A DNA stretch of 64,000 nucleotides from S5-A14a sp022766365 (GTDB lineage Bacteria; Bacillota; Clostridia; Peptostreptococcales; Anaerovoracaceae), in NCBI GenBank assembly GCA_050313295.1, contig JBNPLD010000004.1; one strand, given 5' to 3'. Both the position numbers and the translations under genes were made by a program. This document shows positions 8,198 to 15,975 of the stretch, piece after piece (within the stretch, counting starts at the first letter, position 1; the number at the start of each line of letters is the position of its first letter). A model generated the notes under the pieces. The model ran no database searches and had not been told where the DNA came from. It saw only the letters and a program-made list of their open reading frames with translations.

Positions 8198-9520
8198 ATG
8201 AAAGAAAGAAACATTTTTAAGAGCAAGTGGGGTTTTATTCTCACGGCAGTGGGTTCAGCGGTTGGAATGGCAAACGTTTGGGGCTTTCCGTTCAAACTAA
8301 CCACAAACGGAGGCGGGGCATTTCTTGTCATCTATCTGTTTTTCATCGTGATATTTTCTTATATTGGGTTGTCCGCCGAATATGCAATAGGAAGAAGAGC
8401 TAAAACCGGAACACTGGGAGCTTACCAATACGCATGGGAAACTCGCGGTCTCGGTAGGGTCGGAAGTTTTCTGGGTTATCTTCCCTTGGCAGGATCCCTA
8501 TGCATAGCCATCGGTTATGCAGTCATAATCTCTTATGTGCTTAAATCTCTGGTGCAGGCTGTCACAGGCAGTCTCATGACAGTAGATACGGATACATGGT
8601 TTGAGGGTTTTGCATTCAGAGATTTCAGCGTAGTTCCATATCACATTGCTGTCATTGTATTGACTCTATTGACCTGTATCACCGGTGCCCGTTCCATAGA
8701 GCGAGCCAACAAAATAATGATGCCACTCTTTTTTGTGCTTTTCGTTATCCTGGCTGTAAGGGTGTCATTCCTTCCGGGAACTTTCGAGGGTTACAAGTTT
8801 TTGTTCTCGCCGGAGTGGTCTCACTTAAAAGATCCTAAAGTCATTGTTGGAGCAATGGGGCAGGCGTTTTTCTCCCTTTCGATCACAGGTAGTGGCATGA
8901 TAGTCTGCGGAGCATACCTAGATAAAAAAGAAAGCATTGTTTACGGTGCCAAACAAACAGGACTTTTTGACACCATCGCTGCCATGGTAGCGGCACTGGT
9001 AATTGTTCCTGCTGTTTTCTCATATAATATGGAGCAGGCAGGAGGACCCGGACTTCTGTTTGTGACTTTACCCCGTATTCTTCAGCAAATGCAAGGAGGA
9101 CGAATTTTTGCAGTCATATTGTTCCTGGCGGTTTTTTTCGGGGGCATCACATCCTTGCAGAATATGTTTGAAGTGGTCTGCGAATCCATTTTGCACAAAA
9201 CGCCTCGAGCCGACAGAAAGCCAGTTCTCTTTGCCATCGGTATCGTAACTTTTGTTCCCGGAGTATTCATGGAAGCGATTGTGAACTGGGGTCCGTGGAT
9301 GGACCTGGTTTCCATATATATCATTCCAATCGGTGCAACACTCGGTGCCATTTCGTGGTTTTGGGTCATGGATAAGAAAGAACTTATGGATGAAATCAAT
9401 ACGTTTGAAGGTGAAGGGAAGAAGTACGGAAGGATATGGCACTTCCTCGGCAAATACCTCTATACTCCTTTAGCGATGATAATCTGTATTGTTGCTCTTG
9501 CATTCAAGGTTGCATTCTAG
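8198..9520 (+). CDS. Neurotransmitter:sodium symporter (NSS) family transporter
   Basis: The 440-residue membrane protein opens with the NSS signature WGFILTAVGSAVGMANVWGFPF (TM1 unwound region that binds sodium and substrate) and continues with about 11 hydrophobic segments. Bacterial NSS proteins such as LeuT, MhsT and TnaT import amino acids with sodium. The substrate here cannot be read from sequence. The usual Arg of the NSS motif NxWRFPY is Gly (VWGFPF), a noticeable change at the extracellular gate. The start has a CAGGAGG site, and a palindromic operator lies upstream. Confidence 0.9.
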   Translation: MKERNIFKSKWGFILTAVGSAVGMANVWGFPFKLTTNGGGAFLVIYLFFIVIFSYIGLSAEYAIGRRAKTGTLGAYQYAWETRGLGRVGSFLGYLPLAGSLCIAIGYAVIISYVLKSLVQAVTGSLMTVDTDTWFEGFAFRDFSVVPYHIAVIVLTLLTCITGARSIERANKIMMPLFFVLFVILAVRVSFLPGTFEGYKFLFSPEWSHLKDPKVIVGAMGQAFFSLSITGSGMIVCGAYLDKKESIVYGAKQTGLFDTIAAMVAALVIVPAVFSYNMEQAGGPGLLFVTLPRILQQMQGGRIFAVILFLAVFFGGITSLQNMFEVVCESILHKTPRADRKPVLFAIGIVTFVPGVFMEAIVNWGPWMDLVSIYIIPIGATLGAISWFWVMDKKELMDEINTFEGEGKKYGRIWHFLGKYLYTPLAMIICIVALAFKVAF

Positions 9521-10158
9521 GCTTAAAGTTTTTAACAAGTGAGCAAGGTAAATCTTATATTTTGAATCGGAAGGGTATGGAAACCTTAAAATTTGGTACT
9601 TGCAAACCTTCTCTCATTATTATATAATAGTTACCGCGTTGTGTATGCTGATCCTCAGACGGTAGAGGTTGGCAAGATAGCTGAGATAACTAATGTAACA
9701 ATGTAACTCAGTTAATATTGCAGCGCATATCCTGTGGCTAGAGGTTGTCAGACAACGAGAATGATTTTGGCGGAGCGATTGTCTCTTGCATTTTAACGGA
9801 TCAGACGGTATCAGTATGATATCCATTGATATCATCGTGACCGTCAGGTTGCAGTCGAAACCCATCGAAATCATTGAGTGTCAAAGGCTTAAATCACTCG
9901 GGGTACACAGGCTAGAAATCCAATTTTTTAGAATTGCCGACCAGGATGTGACGATATAGGAACATCTCAGTAGGCAGAACCGAAAAGTATCCATCTTAAG
10001 CGAAACAGAGCTCACGATTAGGACAGAAAGAGTCTTGAATAGCGGTATGCCGGCGTAGGCAGAATGCTTATATTCGGTGAGAAGATCAAAATAGCCTGAG
10101 CGGAGTCAACTGTTTTGTACGGTGGAGATGGAAATCAGTAGGTGGAAAGGGAAAAGAG
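9521..10158 (+). other. Long non-coding, hairpin-rich stretch ahead of rplM
   Basis: These 638 bases hold no credible gene but several inverted repeats. The strongest is 9804-9845: GACGGT...ACCGTC enclosing ATGATATC CATT GATATCAT. A palindrome, GTTGTCAGACAAC, lies at 9744-9756, and a GAGTG/CACTC pair at about 9877-9899. Part of it may be an L13-type autoregulatory leader, since Firmicutes rplM-rpsI operons are known to have one, but the stretch is far longer than such a leader needs. It is either a large structured RNA or the remains of something lost. No promoter could be fixed with confidence. Confidence 0.4.
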
Positions 10159-10587
10159 ATGAAATCATTTATTGCAAAGCCTCATGAAGTTGAGCGCAAG
10201 TGGTATGTGGTTGACGCAGAGGGGCAGACACTCGGAAGAGTTGCTTCAAAGGTGGCTTCAGTTCTAAGAGGAAAGAACAAGCCTACATTCACTCCTCACG
10301 TTGACTGTGGAGATTATGTAATCGTAATTAATGCTGACAAAGTTCAGGTAACCGGCAAGAAGCGCAAAGAGAAGATCTATAAGCACCACACAGGTTATCC
10401 GGGAGGTCTTAGAGAAACTACTTTTGAAAAGCTGATTGCAAAGAAGCCCGATGAGGTTATCAGACATGCTGTTAAAGGTATGATGCCAAAGGGTAAGCTC
10501 GGCCGTCAGATGTATAAGAAGCTGAAAGTGTATGCAGGACCTGAACACGGACATGCAGCACAGAAGCCGGAAGTATTGGAATTTTAA
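10159..10587 (+). CDS. rplM: 50S ribosomal protein L13
   Basis: The 142-residue protein is full-length L13, one of the early-assembly proteins binding 23S rRNA domains. The family signatures WYVVDAEGQTLGRVAS and GMMPKGKLGRQMYKKLKVYAGPEHGHAAQKPE are present. It is the first gene of the classic rplM-rpsI operon, with 19 bases to rpsI. The ATG has a GGAAAGGGAAAAGAG purine-rich site. Confidence 0.98.
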   Translation: MKSFIAKPHEVERKWYVVDAEGQTLGRVASKVASVLRGKNKPTFTPHVDCGDYVIVINADKVQVTGKKRKEKIYKHHTGYPGGLRETTFEKLIAKKPDEVIRHAVKGMMPKGKLGRQMYKKLKVYAGPEHGHAAQKPEVLEF

Positions 10588-10606
10588 GGAAAGGGAGGAA
10601 TAGACG

Positions 10607-11002
10607 ATGGCAAAGATCCAGTATCAGGGAACAGGAAGAAGAAAGTCCTCAGTTGCTAGAGTTAGATTAATCCCTGGAAAAGGTGAAATTCTAGTAAACA
10701 AGAAGCCTCTGGACGAATATTTCGGAATGGAGCTTCTTAAGAGAGAGGTTAAGAGACCTTTTGCAATTGCAGGTTGTGAAGGTAAATTTGATGTTGTAGC
10801 TACTGTAACAGGCGGCGGTACAACAGGTCAGGCAGGTGCGCTTAGACACGGTATTTCAAGGGCGCTTTGTGAGGCCGATAGGGAAGCATACAGACCGGCA
10901 CTCAAGTCCGCAGGGTTCCTGACCAGAGACCCACGTATGAAGGAAAGAAAGAAATACGGTCTCAAGAAGGCACGTAGAGCAAGTCAGTTCTCAAAGAGAT
11001 AG
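10607..11002 (+). CDS. rpsI: 30S ribosomal protein S9
   Basis: The 131-residue protein shows S9's N-terminal YQGTGRRKSSVARVRL and the conserved C-terminal tail, KKYGLKKARRASQFSKR, that reaches the decoding site. It is preceded by AGGGAGG. Its 3' end and terminator are the attachment site of the integrated element that follows. The gene itself is intact and keeps its normal stop. Confidence 0.98.
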   Translation: MAKIQYQGTGRRKSSVARVRLIPGKGEILVNKKPLDEYFGMELLKREVKRPFAIAGCEGKFDVVATVTGGGTTGQAGALRHGISRALCEADREAYRPALKSAGFLTRDPRMKERKKYGLKKARRASQFSKR

Positions 11003-11026
11003 TCTTTCGACTTTCACAAAGATTCA

Positions 11027-11059
11027 AAACCCTTGCAATCGCAGGGGTTTTTCTTTTGT
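11027..11059 (+). repeat. Left attachment repeat (attL), which is also the rpsI terminator
   Basis: This 33-base segment contains the rpsI terminator (ACCCTTGC, loop AATC, GCAGGGGT, then a T-rich tail) and recurs exactly at 17192-17224. A shorter repeat of the rpsI stop region (AAGAGATAGTCTT, 10994-11006) recurs at 17159-17171 with the same 20-base spacing. The two ends are therefore colinear over 66 bases, with divergence only in the middle. Recombination in the hairpin leaves a working terminator on both sides. Confidence 0.9.
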
Positions 11060-11091
11060 GGGAATCAAAGAAAAACGCTGGAATTTGATTT

Positions 11092-11122
11092 ACTTGCAAC
11101 GTACTTGCAACACACTTGCAAC
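11092..11122 (+). repeat. Left arm-type integrase binding repeats
   Basis: Three exact copies of ACTTGCAAC start at 11092, 11103 and 11114, each 11 bases apart, so they face the same side of the helix. Two related copies with the same 11-base phase lie near the right end (17075 and 17086). Paired subterminal repeats of this kind are the arm sites bound by the N-terminal domain of Tn916-type and lambda-type integrases. The assignment is inferred from position and phasing. Confidence 0.7.
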
Positions 11123-11186
11123 AAATTGATAAAATGTATGAGATGCATCACACAGGATAGCATCTCTTTTTTGTCCAATAATGGCA

Positions 11187-12266
11187 TTAGTCGATGAAAC
11201 ATTCCAGTTTGTTAACCGCATCAAGTACAACATTTACATCAAGATGTGTATAGACTGTTTCGGTTACATTTCCCTGAGAGTGACCTGCAAGCTTCGACCT
11301 TATAGTAGGTGAAACATCCAGATCGGCAAGAAGGGAAGTAAAGGTGTGTCTTGTAGCATGAATCGTATATGGCCAGCCCAGATTATCCATAAGCTTCATG
11401 AAATTTGTTCTGTAGTTATCATAGTTAACCGGCTTATCGCCCTGGCTCCTACCCATCTTTAGAAGATATGTGACTTTGCCATCTCCGTACCACTTCTCGA
11501 AGAATGGATAGATTGCATCTGCAATCGGCACTTTTCGCGTGGCATTGAGAGTTTTTCCTTTTGGGATGACAAAGTAGTGCTCTTCAAGATGAACATTCTC
11601 GTTCTTTAGTTCCAGGAACTCATTTATCCTGAGTCCGGTCCACATTAGGGCCAGGATAGTCTGACAGAAATCATCATCTTTCATCTGCCAAAGCTGCTCA
11701 ACCTCATCGTGAGTAAGATGCTTCTCATCATCGAGTTTAACCTCATGCTTGAGTTTGTGAGCATCCAGGTTAACATATTGAGCATAATCCTTGGAAACAA
11801 GATCATACTTCATCGCATATGTGTACATCAGCTGCCACAGGATTCTTAATTTCTTGAGTGTCGGATAATTCTTGCCGCAGTTATCGACTAAATCCTGAAG
11901 ATCCTGCAATCTGAGCTCGGCAAAGATTCTGTTATGAAGAGAAGTGCAGTTGTTGTAAGCATATACATAGGATTTCAGAGTTGACTCTTTTACTATCCCC
12001 TTTTTTTCTGCATGCATCTTTTCATATACTCCCACGAAAGTTGTTTTCTTCGTAGAAACGTCATATGGGTTAGCATTGAATTCCGCCAGCTTCTGTTTAG
12101 CTTCCTTCATAGTTGCGGCGTAGCCTATAATCTGCTGCTTATATTTTGCCTTTCCCTTTTCATGGTCAAGCTCAACACCTACCGTTTTACGTATTGCATA
12201 TTTGTTCCTTCTGTTACCGGAAAGTTTGGAAATGCTTCCATAGCCATTTGGATTTCTCATGCTCAT
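11187..12266 (-). CDS. int: Tyrosine recombinase (phage/ICE-type integrase)
   Basis: I take the ATG at 12266, which follows a GGGAG site by 9 bases, giving 359 residues; a longer reading upstream lacks such a site. The N-terminal part (about 1-60) is a basic arm-binding domain, then a SAM-like core-binding domain (about 70-180). The catalytic domain has Arg in TGLRINE, HATRHTF (HxxR), GHSQGN and the nucleophile Tyr339 in VYTHLD. It should catalyse integration and excision at the rpsI terminator. It points outward, with its stop about 130 bases from attL, the usual position. Confidence 0.95.
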   Translation of the reverse strand: MSMRNPNGYGSISKLSGNRRNKYAIRKTVGVELDHEKGKAKYKQQIIGYAATMKEAKQKLAEFNANPYDVSTKKTTFVGVYEKMHAEKKGIVKESTLKSYVYAYNNCTSLHNRIFAELRLQDLQDLVDNCGKNYPTLKKLRILWQLMYTYAMKYDLVSKDYAQYVNLDAHKLKHEVKLDDEKHLTHDEVEQLWQMKDDDFCQTILALMWTGLRINEFLELKNENVHLEEHYFVIPKGKTLNATRKVPIADAIYPFFEKWYGDGKVTYLLKMGRSQGDKPVNYDNYRTNFMKLMDNLGWPYTIHATRHTFTSLLADLDVSPTIRSKLAGHSQGNVTETVYTHLDVNVVLDAVNKLECFID

Positions 12267-12330
12267 ATATATCAGCTCCCTTCGTCCAATAAAGCGTTTT
12301 GAAATAACATGTACACGGTCGTAAACTGAA

Positions 12331-12558
12331 ATGATTGAACGACTGACAGATGACAGAAAAGTATATGTTGAAACCCCAAGATTTACAGGCAGAAATGTGA
12401 AAATTAGTGAAATTGCCAAAGCAACCGGTAAGGATTCAAATTATATAAGAGTTGGATTACAGAGAGGATTACTGAAGTTCGGAATTGCATTTATGATGCA
12501 TGGCTCTACTGAATATAGTTATTTTTGTCCTGATAAAAAAGTATGGGAGGTGCCATAA
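12331..12558 (+). CDS. Small helix-turn-helix protein, probable excisionase
   Basis: The 75-residue product contains ISEIAKATGKDSNYIRVGLQRGLLKFG. This resembles the small excisionase/HTH proteins found next to integrases in clostridial ICEs, which share the pattern VRxGLQRGLLPFG. It is divergent from int, with about 65 bases between them. The ATG at 12331 lacks a clear ribosome binding site. A GTG at 12397 would give a shorter protein starting VKISEIAKATG, closer to the family's usual length and start. The excisionase role is inferred from family resemblance and position. Confidence 0.6.
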   Translation: MIERLTDDRKVYVETPRFTGRNVKISEIAKATGKDSNYIRVGLQRGLLKFGIAFMMHGSTEYSYFCPDKKVWEVP

Positions 12559-12659
12559 ATATAAGAGCTTTTCTTCTTACAACACTCTTTAATGCTCCGG
12601 TAACGATAGATATCTACTATGAACTTGCTGTAAATCACAATCTGAAAGCGGCAAATTAA
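12543..12659 (+). pseudogene. Remnant of the 3' end of a replication initiator-like gene
   Basis: A short frame overlapping the end of the excisionase-like gene reads NIRAFLLTTLFNAPVTIDIY followed by a short tail to the stop. From memory, this resembles the extreme C-terminus of RepA/DUF6017-type initiators of ICEs and plasmids (pattern IKAYLLxTLYNAPxTIxxYY). The rest of such a gene is missing, so if the match is right a large internal deletion joined the excisionase region to the Rep tail. A database search would decide this. Confidence 0.4.
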
Positions 12660-12783
12660 GCTTTAAGGATTAAGAGTATACTGAGACATCAATGAACAGA
12701 AAAGATTAGCTAGAGAGGTACTTTTTACAGAAAAACGCACCAAATCGCCACATAAAAACCTGAGGTGCTGCAAATTGCCGAGA

Positions 12784-12923
12784 CTGAGTAAAAGAGAAAA
12801 AGAAGAGTGGGCGTTCTTCATCGATGAAAAACCGTAAGGAGAACTTATAACGAGAAATGCAGAAAATGCATCTATGAATGCAAGCAGAGCTTCATATCGC
12901 AGGTGGTTTGCTGCCCGAAATAA
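12784..12923 (+). pseudogene. Frameshifted small Cys-rich ICE gene
   Basis: One frame reads LSKREKEEWAFFIDEK and stops at a TAA at about 12834. The next frame takes over as VRRTYNEKCRKC and continues with ECKQSF and VVCCPK to a stop at 12921. Joined, these give the conserved small protein seen in clostridial Tn916-like elements (KxEWAFFLNExGRxTYNELCRKCxxxCKQSF). A one-base deletion near 12832 explains the break. The functional role of the intact family is not known to me. Confidence 0.6.
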
Positions 12924-13263
12924 AAAAGTAAACGAAGCTCTGACTAGAGCCATCGCGAAGCTACCTCGGGATTCTGCCCGAGGGATTACATGAATTTGAA
13001 AATATAACAGAACAGAAAACGATAAATGGAATCAAAATCAGTGGTTGTTCTTCGGGTAGTGTATCGAAATGCTGCTGATAAATCAGAGGCTATCATGGAA
13101 CTATGTTGAGAAAAAATGCGGCATAGAGCCTAGTGTTGTGTTAGCAAGCATCGCATCCTTACTCCGCAAACGGAGAGGACGCACATGTAGCTTCCGAGCA
13201 ACTCGACAGCTATATGCAGGGCTTCTCCCTGTGACCCGTGTGAGAAAATGAAAGGAGTCGGCA
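12924..13263. other. Degenerate element DNA
   Basis: No intact gene is visible. There is a CCTCGGG/CCCGAGG hairpin at about 12963-12983, a 27-codon frame from the ATG at 13027 (MESKSVVVLRVVYRN...) cut by a stop, and a 60-codon frame (13069-13251) with no recognisable features. The region looks like eroded conjugative-element sequence. Confidence 0.4.
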
Positions 13264-13401
13264 ATGACAAAGAAATATAAACTTGATGACTATGATGTAA
13301 GGATTATTGTAAGGGCTTTAATAGACTTGAGAAACAAATTGATAGGCGAAGGAAAATGTACTGATGCGGTGGATGAGATATTGATAAAATTCTGCAAGTA
13401 A
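13264..13401 (+). CDS. Small conserved conjugative-element protein, 45 residues
   Basis: The frame begins MTKKYKLDDYDVRIIVRALI and ends KFCK. It has a good AAAGGAG site 8 bases before the ATG. Similar short proteins (pattern KYxLDDYDVRLIxxALxxLRN) occur in clostridial ICEs. The function is unknown. It is the only intact small gene in the eroded segment between the excisionase region and the methylase, so it may still be expressed. Confidence 0.6.
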   Translation: MTKKYKLDDYDVRIIVRALIDLRNKLIGEGKCTDAVDEILIKFCK

Positions 13402-13444
13402 TTTTGAAGAAAAGAAATATGTAATGATAGACATCAAAATGATA

Positions 13445-13485
13445 TTGCTATTATTCGAGATATAGAATATAATATATTCGAGATA
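13445..13485 (+). promoter_or_regulatory. Promoter of the restriction-modification operon with two 11-base direct repeats
   Basis: TTGCTA (13445-13450) and TATAAT (13468-13473) are 17 bases apart. The 11-base sequence TATTCGAGATA occurs in the spacer (13452-13462) and again over the expected start site (13475-13485), 23 bases on, about two helical turns. A protein bound to both copies would cover the promoter and sit just before the ribosome binding site. The HTH domain on the first methylase is the obvious candidate. Confidence 0.6.
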
Positions 13486-13496
13486 AGGAGGTAGTC

Positions 13497-14564
13497 ATGG
13501 AATATTTGACAGCGAAAGAGGTTGCAGAAAAATGGGGGATCTCCCAGAGAAGAGTTGCGGTACTTTGTTCAGAAGGCAGGGTAGCTGAAGCAACAATGCT
13601 GGGTAATATGTGGGTTATTCCTAACAATGCTGAAAAACCGGAAGATGGAAGAGCTTTGCGTTATGAAGAAAAACCAAGTAGTAAGGCAAAGCCATTTTTA
13701 AAATGGGCAGGTGGAAAAGGACAGCTGTTATCGGAAATACAGCAGCATTATCCATTTGATGAAAAGATAAACAGATATGCTGAACCTTTTGTGGGCGGCG
13801 GCGCTGTTCTGTTTGATATATTGGATAAGTACGAGTTGGAAGAGGTATACATTAATGATATTAATGAGGATCTAATTAATGCATACAGATGTGTAAAGGT
13901 ATATCCTGAAGAATTGATTTCGTTACTCAAGACAATGCAGGAAGAATTTATTCCTCGAGATAATGAATCAAGAAAGGAATACTATCTTGAGCAGAGGAAC
14001 CTGTTTAACACAATAAAAGTGTCATATGACGAAGTAAGTAATCTGAAAAAGGCAGCGTTGATGATTTTCTTAAATAAGACATGCTTCAATGGTCTATACA
14101 GAGTAAACAGGAAAGGTGAATTCAATGTGCCTATAGGTTCATACAAGAATCCTCTGATCTGTGATGAATCTAATCTGCGTAATGTATCACAGAAGCTGCA
14201 GAAAGTAAGGATTTCCTGTGGAGATTATAAGAGTTCTTGTGACTTCATAGATAGCAGTACCTTTGCATATTTTGACCCTCCATACAGACCATTAACTGAT
14301 ACCGCAAGCTTTACTTCATATACGGAAAACGGATTCGGAGATAATGAACAGAAAGAACTGGCCGAGTTTGTTAAACGATTGGATGAAAAAGGAGCAAAGG
14401 TTGTTGTAAGCAATTCGGATCCTAAAAATGTGGATTCAAAAGATGACTTTTTTGACAACATATACTCGTATCTGAAAATTGCAAGAGTAACAGCCAACCG
14501 AATGATAAACAGTAAAGCAAAGTCAAGAGGAAAAATAAGCGAATTGCTTATTACAAATTGTTAG
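13497..14564 (+). CDS. HTH-fused DNA adenine methyltransferase, DpnM/Dam type
   Basis: The 355-residue protein has two parts. Residues 1-50 form a small helix-turn-helix domain (YLTAKEVAEKWGISQRRVAVLC). From residue 65 it is an alpha-class (D12) N6-adenine methyltransferase: FLKWAGGKGQ at 67-76, AEPFVGGGAVLFD and DPPY at 260-263. The relatives next to DpnII methylate GATC on the adenine. The fused HTH is probably autoregulatory and would balance methylase against nuclease after entry into a new host. A GGAGG site precedes the ATG by 7 bases. It is the first gene of a tightly packed operon. Confidence 0.92.
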   Translation: MEYLTAKEVAEKWGISQRRVAVLCSEGRVAEATMLGNMWVIPNNAEKPEDGRALRYEEKPSSKAKPFLKWAGGKGQLLSEIQQHYPFDEKINRYAEPFVGGGAVLFDILDKYELEEVYINDINEDLINAYRCVKVYPEELISLLKTMQEEFIPRDNESRKEYYLEQRNLFNTIKVSYDEVSNLKKAALMIFLNKTCFNGLYRVNRKGEFNVPIGSYKNPLICDESNLRNVSQKLQKVRISCGDYKSSCDFIDSSTFAYFDPPYRPLTDTASFTSYTENGFGDNEQKELAEFVKRLDEKGAKVVVSNSDPKNVDSKDDFFDNIYSYLKIARVTANRMINSKAKSRGKISELLITNC

Positions 14565-14573
14565 GAGAAGTTT

Positions 14574-15104
14574 ATGGAAATAAGAAGAGGACAGCAGCTT
14601 ATCGAAAATGGTACTAAACAAGCAATAATAGAGTTTGAATTCGAACGCTATGAAATATTCGTGTTCCAAGGGAATCTATCGGAGTTCGATATTGTAATAA
14701 AGTATAAAAAAGATGGAAGCCGAATTAGAACTCCTAAGCATATCCATTGGGTGGTTGATGTGCTTATGAAGATGCAAGGAAACGAAGACTTGACGAAACG
14801 GTTCCTCCATATGATTCATATTTGTTGGAATCGTTGTACTCCTCTGGATAACAACGACTATGATACCTTGAAAGAACTGATAATACGTGGGGAAAGCGTT
14901 GTGATAATTGAAGACTATGAAGACTTGAATGCTTATGGGGAGTATGATGTGGAATTCCTGTATGTGCTGATGGAACTATTGGCGGTGCAAGAAAAAACAA
15001 ATCGTGCGGGTGCATACATGTTCGGAAGCATTATAGAACAGTTATTAGAGGTGGATAGAGATATTTTTAAAATAGTATCCACGGCAGGTTTTAGAGGAAG
15101 ATGA
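14574..15104 (+). CDS. Unknown protein between methylase and restriction enzyme
   Basis: I do not recognise this 176-residue protein. It is soluble and acidic, rich in Glu, Asp and Ile, with no signal peptide, no membrane segment and no methylase or nuclease motif. It starts 9 bases after the methylase stop and ends 1 base before the DpnII-like start, so it is co-translated with both. In the classic DpnII operon this slot holds the second methylase DpnA, which this is not. It could be a control protein, a nuclease partner or an unrelated defence factor. Confidence 0.75.
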   Translation: MEIRRGQQLIENGTKQAIIEFEFERYEIFVFQGNLSEFDIVIKYKKDGSRIRTPKHIHWVVDVLMKMQGNEDLTKRFLHMIHICWNRCTPLDNNDYDTLKELIIRGESVVIIEDYEDLNAYGEYDVEFLYVLMELLAVQEKTNRAGAYMFGSIIEQLLEVDRDIFKIVSTAGFRGR

Positions 15105-15105
15105 T

Positions 15106-15975
15106 ATGAATAATAGAGATTTTGATAATTGGCTGAGCAAATTTCGTCTTAGTATTTCGAGATACGACTACTATGTTAATTTTGATAAAGTCGTTGAAAA
15201 TGTCGAGAAATATAAGATCGAATTGAACATTTTGAATTCATTAATTGGGTCGAAGAACATTGAAAATGATTTTGAGAAAATAATTGAAAAGTATCCGGAA
15301 ACATTGAAATGCATTCCGGTTCTTTTGGCTGTTAGAGGAAATGAAATATATGCACAGGACGAAGCCGGTGCCTTTATTTACAAATTTGATGAGCCAAGTT
15401 GTTCGATGGAACAGTATAAGTATTTTATGAGAAAGACGGGCTTGTTCGATCTGCTTGCAAATCATATTGTAAATAATTTGATAGATTATGTTCTTGGTGT
15501 TGAAACAGGTCTTGATTCAAATGGACGCAAAAACAGAGGCGGACATCAGATGGAAGACTTGGTGGAAAGCTACATAGAGAAAGCAGGATTTGTGAAAGAA
15601 GAAAATTATTTTAAGGAAATGTATCTGGCCGATGTAGAAAAGAAGTGGAACATAGATTTATCTGCATTATCAAACCAGGGAAAAGCAAGAAAACGATTTG
15701 ATTTCGTTGTCAAAACAGACAACATGATATATGCGATCGAGACAAACTTTTACGGTGGAACCGGAGGCGGTTCAAAATTAAATGAAACTGCACGAAGCTA
15801 CAAAATGCTTTCACAGGAAGCTGATACTGTGGATGGATTTACATTTGTGTGGTTTACAGATGGAACAGCTTGGAGAAGTGCTAGGGGCAACTTGAGAGAA
15901 ACATTCGATGTTATGGATTATATCTACAGCATTTATGATATGGAAAACGGGATAATGGAAAGGATTTTTATTTAA
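15106..15975 (+). CDS. Type II restriction endonuclease, DpnII family (GATC)
   Basis: The 289-residue protein matches the DpnII family in length (288 in the prototype) and in motifs: LKCIPVLLAVR, the segment TGLDSNGRKNRGGHQMEDLV, KRFDFVVKTDNMIYAIETNFYGG and SKLNETARSYKML. The RFDFVVK...AIETN region is the PD-(D/E)xK-like catalytic core. It should cut unmethylated GATC. Its stop codon overlaps the next ATG by one base, so the final methylase is translationally coupled to it. Confidence 0.92.
   Translation: MNNRDFDNWLSKFRLSISRYDYYVNFDKVVENVEKYKIELNILNSLIGSKNIENDFEKIIEKYPETLKCIPVLLAVRGNEIYAQDEAGAFIYKFDEPSCSMEQYKYFMRKTGLFDLLANHIVNNLIDYVLGVETGLDSNGRKNRGGHQMEDLVESYIEKAGFVKEENYFKEMYLADVEKKWNIDLSALSNQGKARKRFDFVVKTDNMIYAIETNFYGGTGGGSKLNETARSYKMLSQEADTVDGFTFVWFTDGTAWRSARGNLRETFDVMDYIYSIYDMENGIMERIFI

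Noticed and set aside
9437..9452. A TGGCAC...GGCA match to the sigma-54 promoter pattern on the plus strand
   Set aside because: It lies inside the coding sequence of the NSS transporter, reads CGGCA at -12, and no gene starts nearby.
9960..10100. Faint resemblance to 23S rRNA (GAACATCTCAGTA and nearby)
   Set aside because: The match is a dozen bases with no continuation in order, so it is not an rRNA fragment.
13069..13251. Sixty-codon plus-strand frame in the mobile element
   Set aside because: It has no ribosome binding site, no recognisable motif and lies in eroded DNA.
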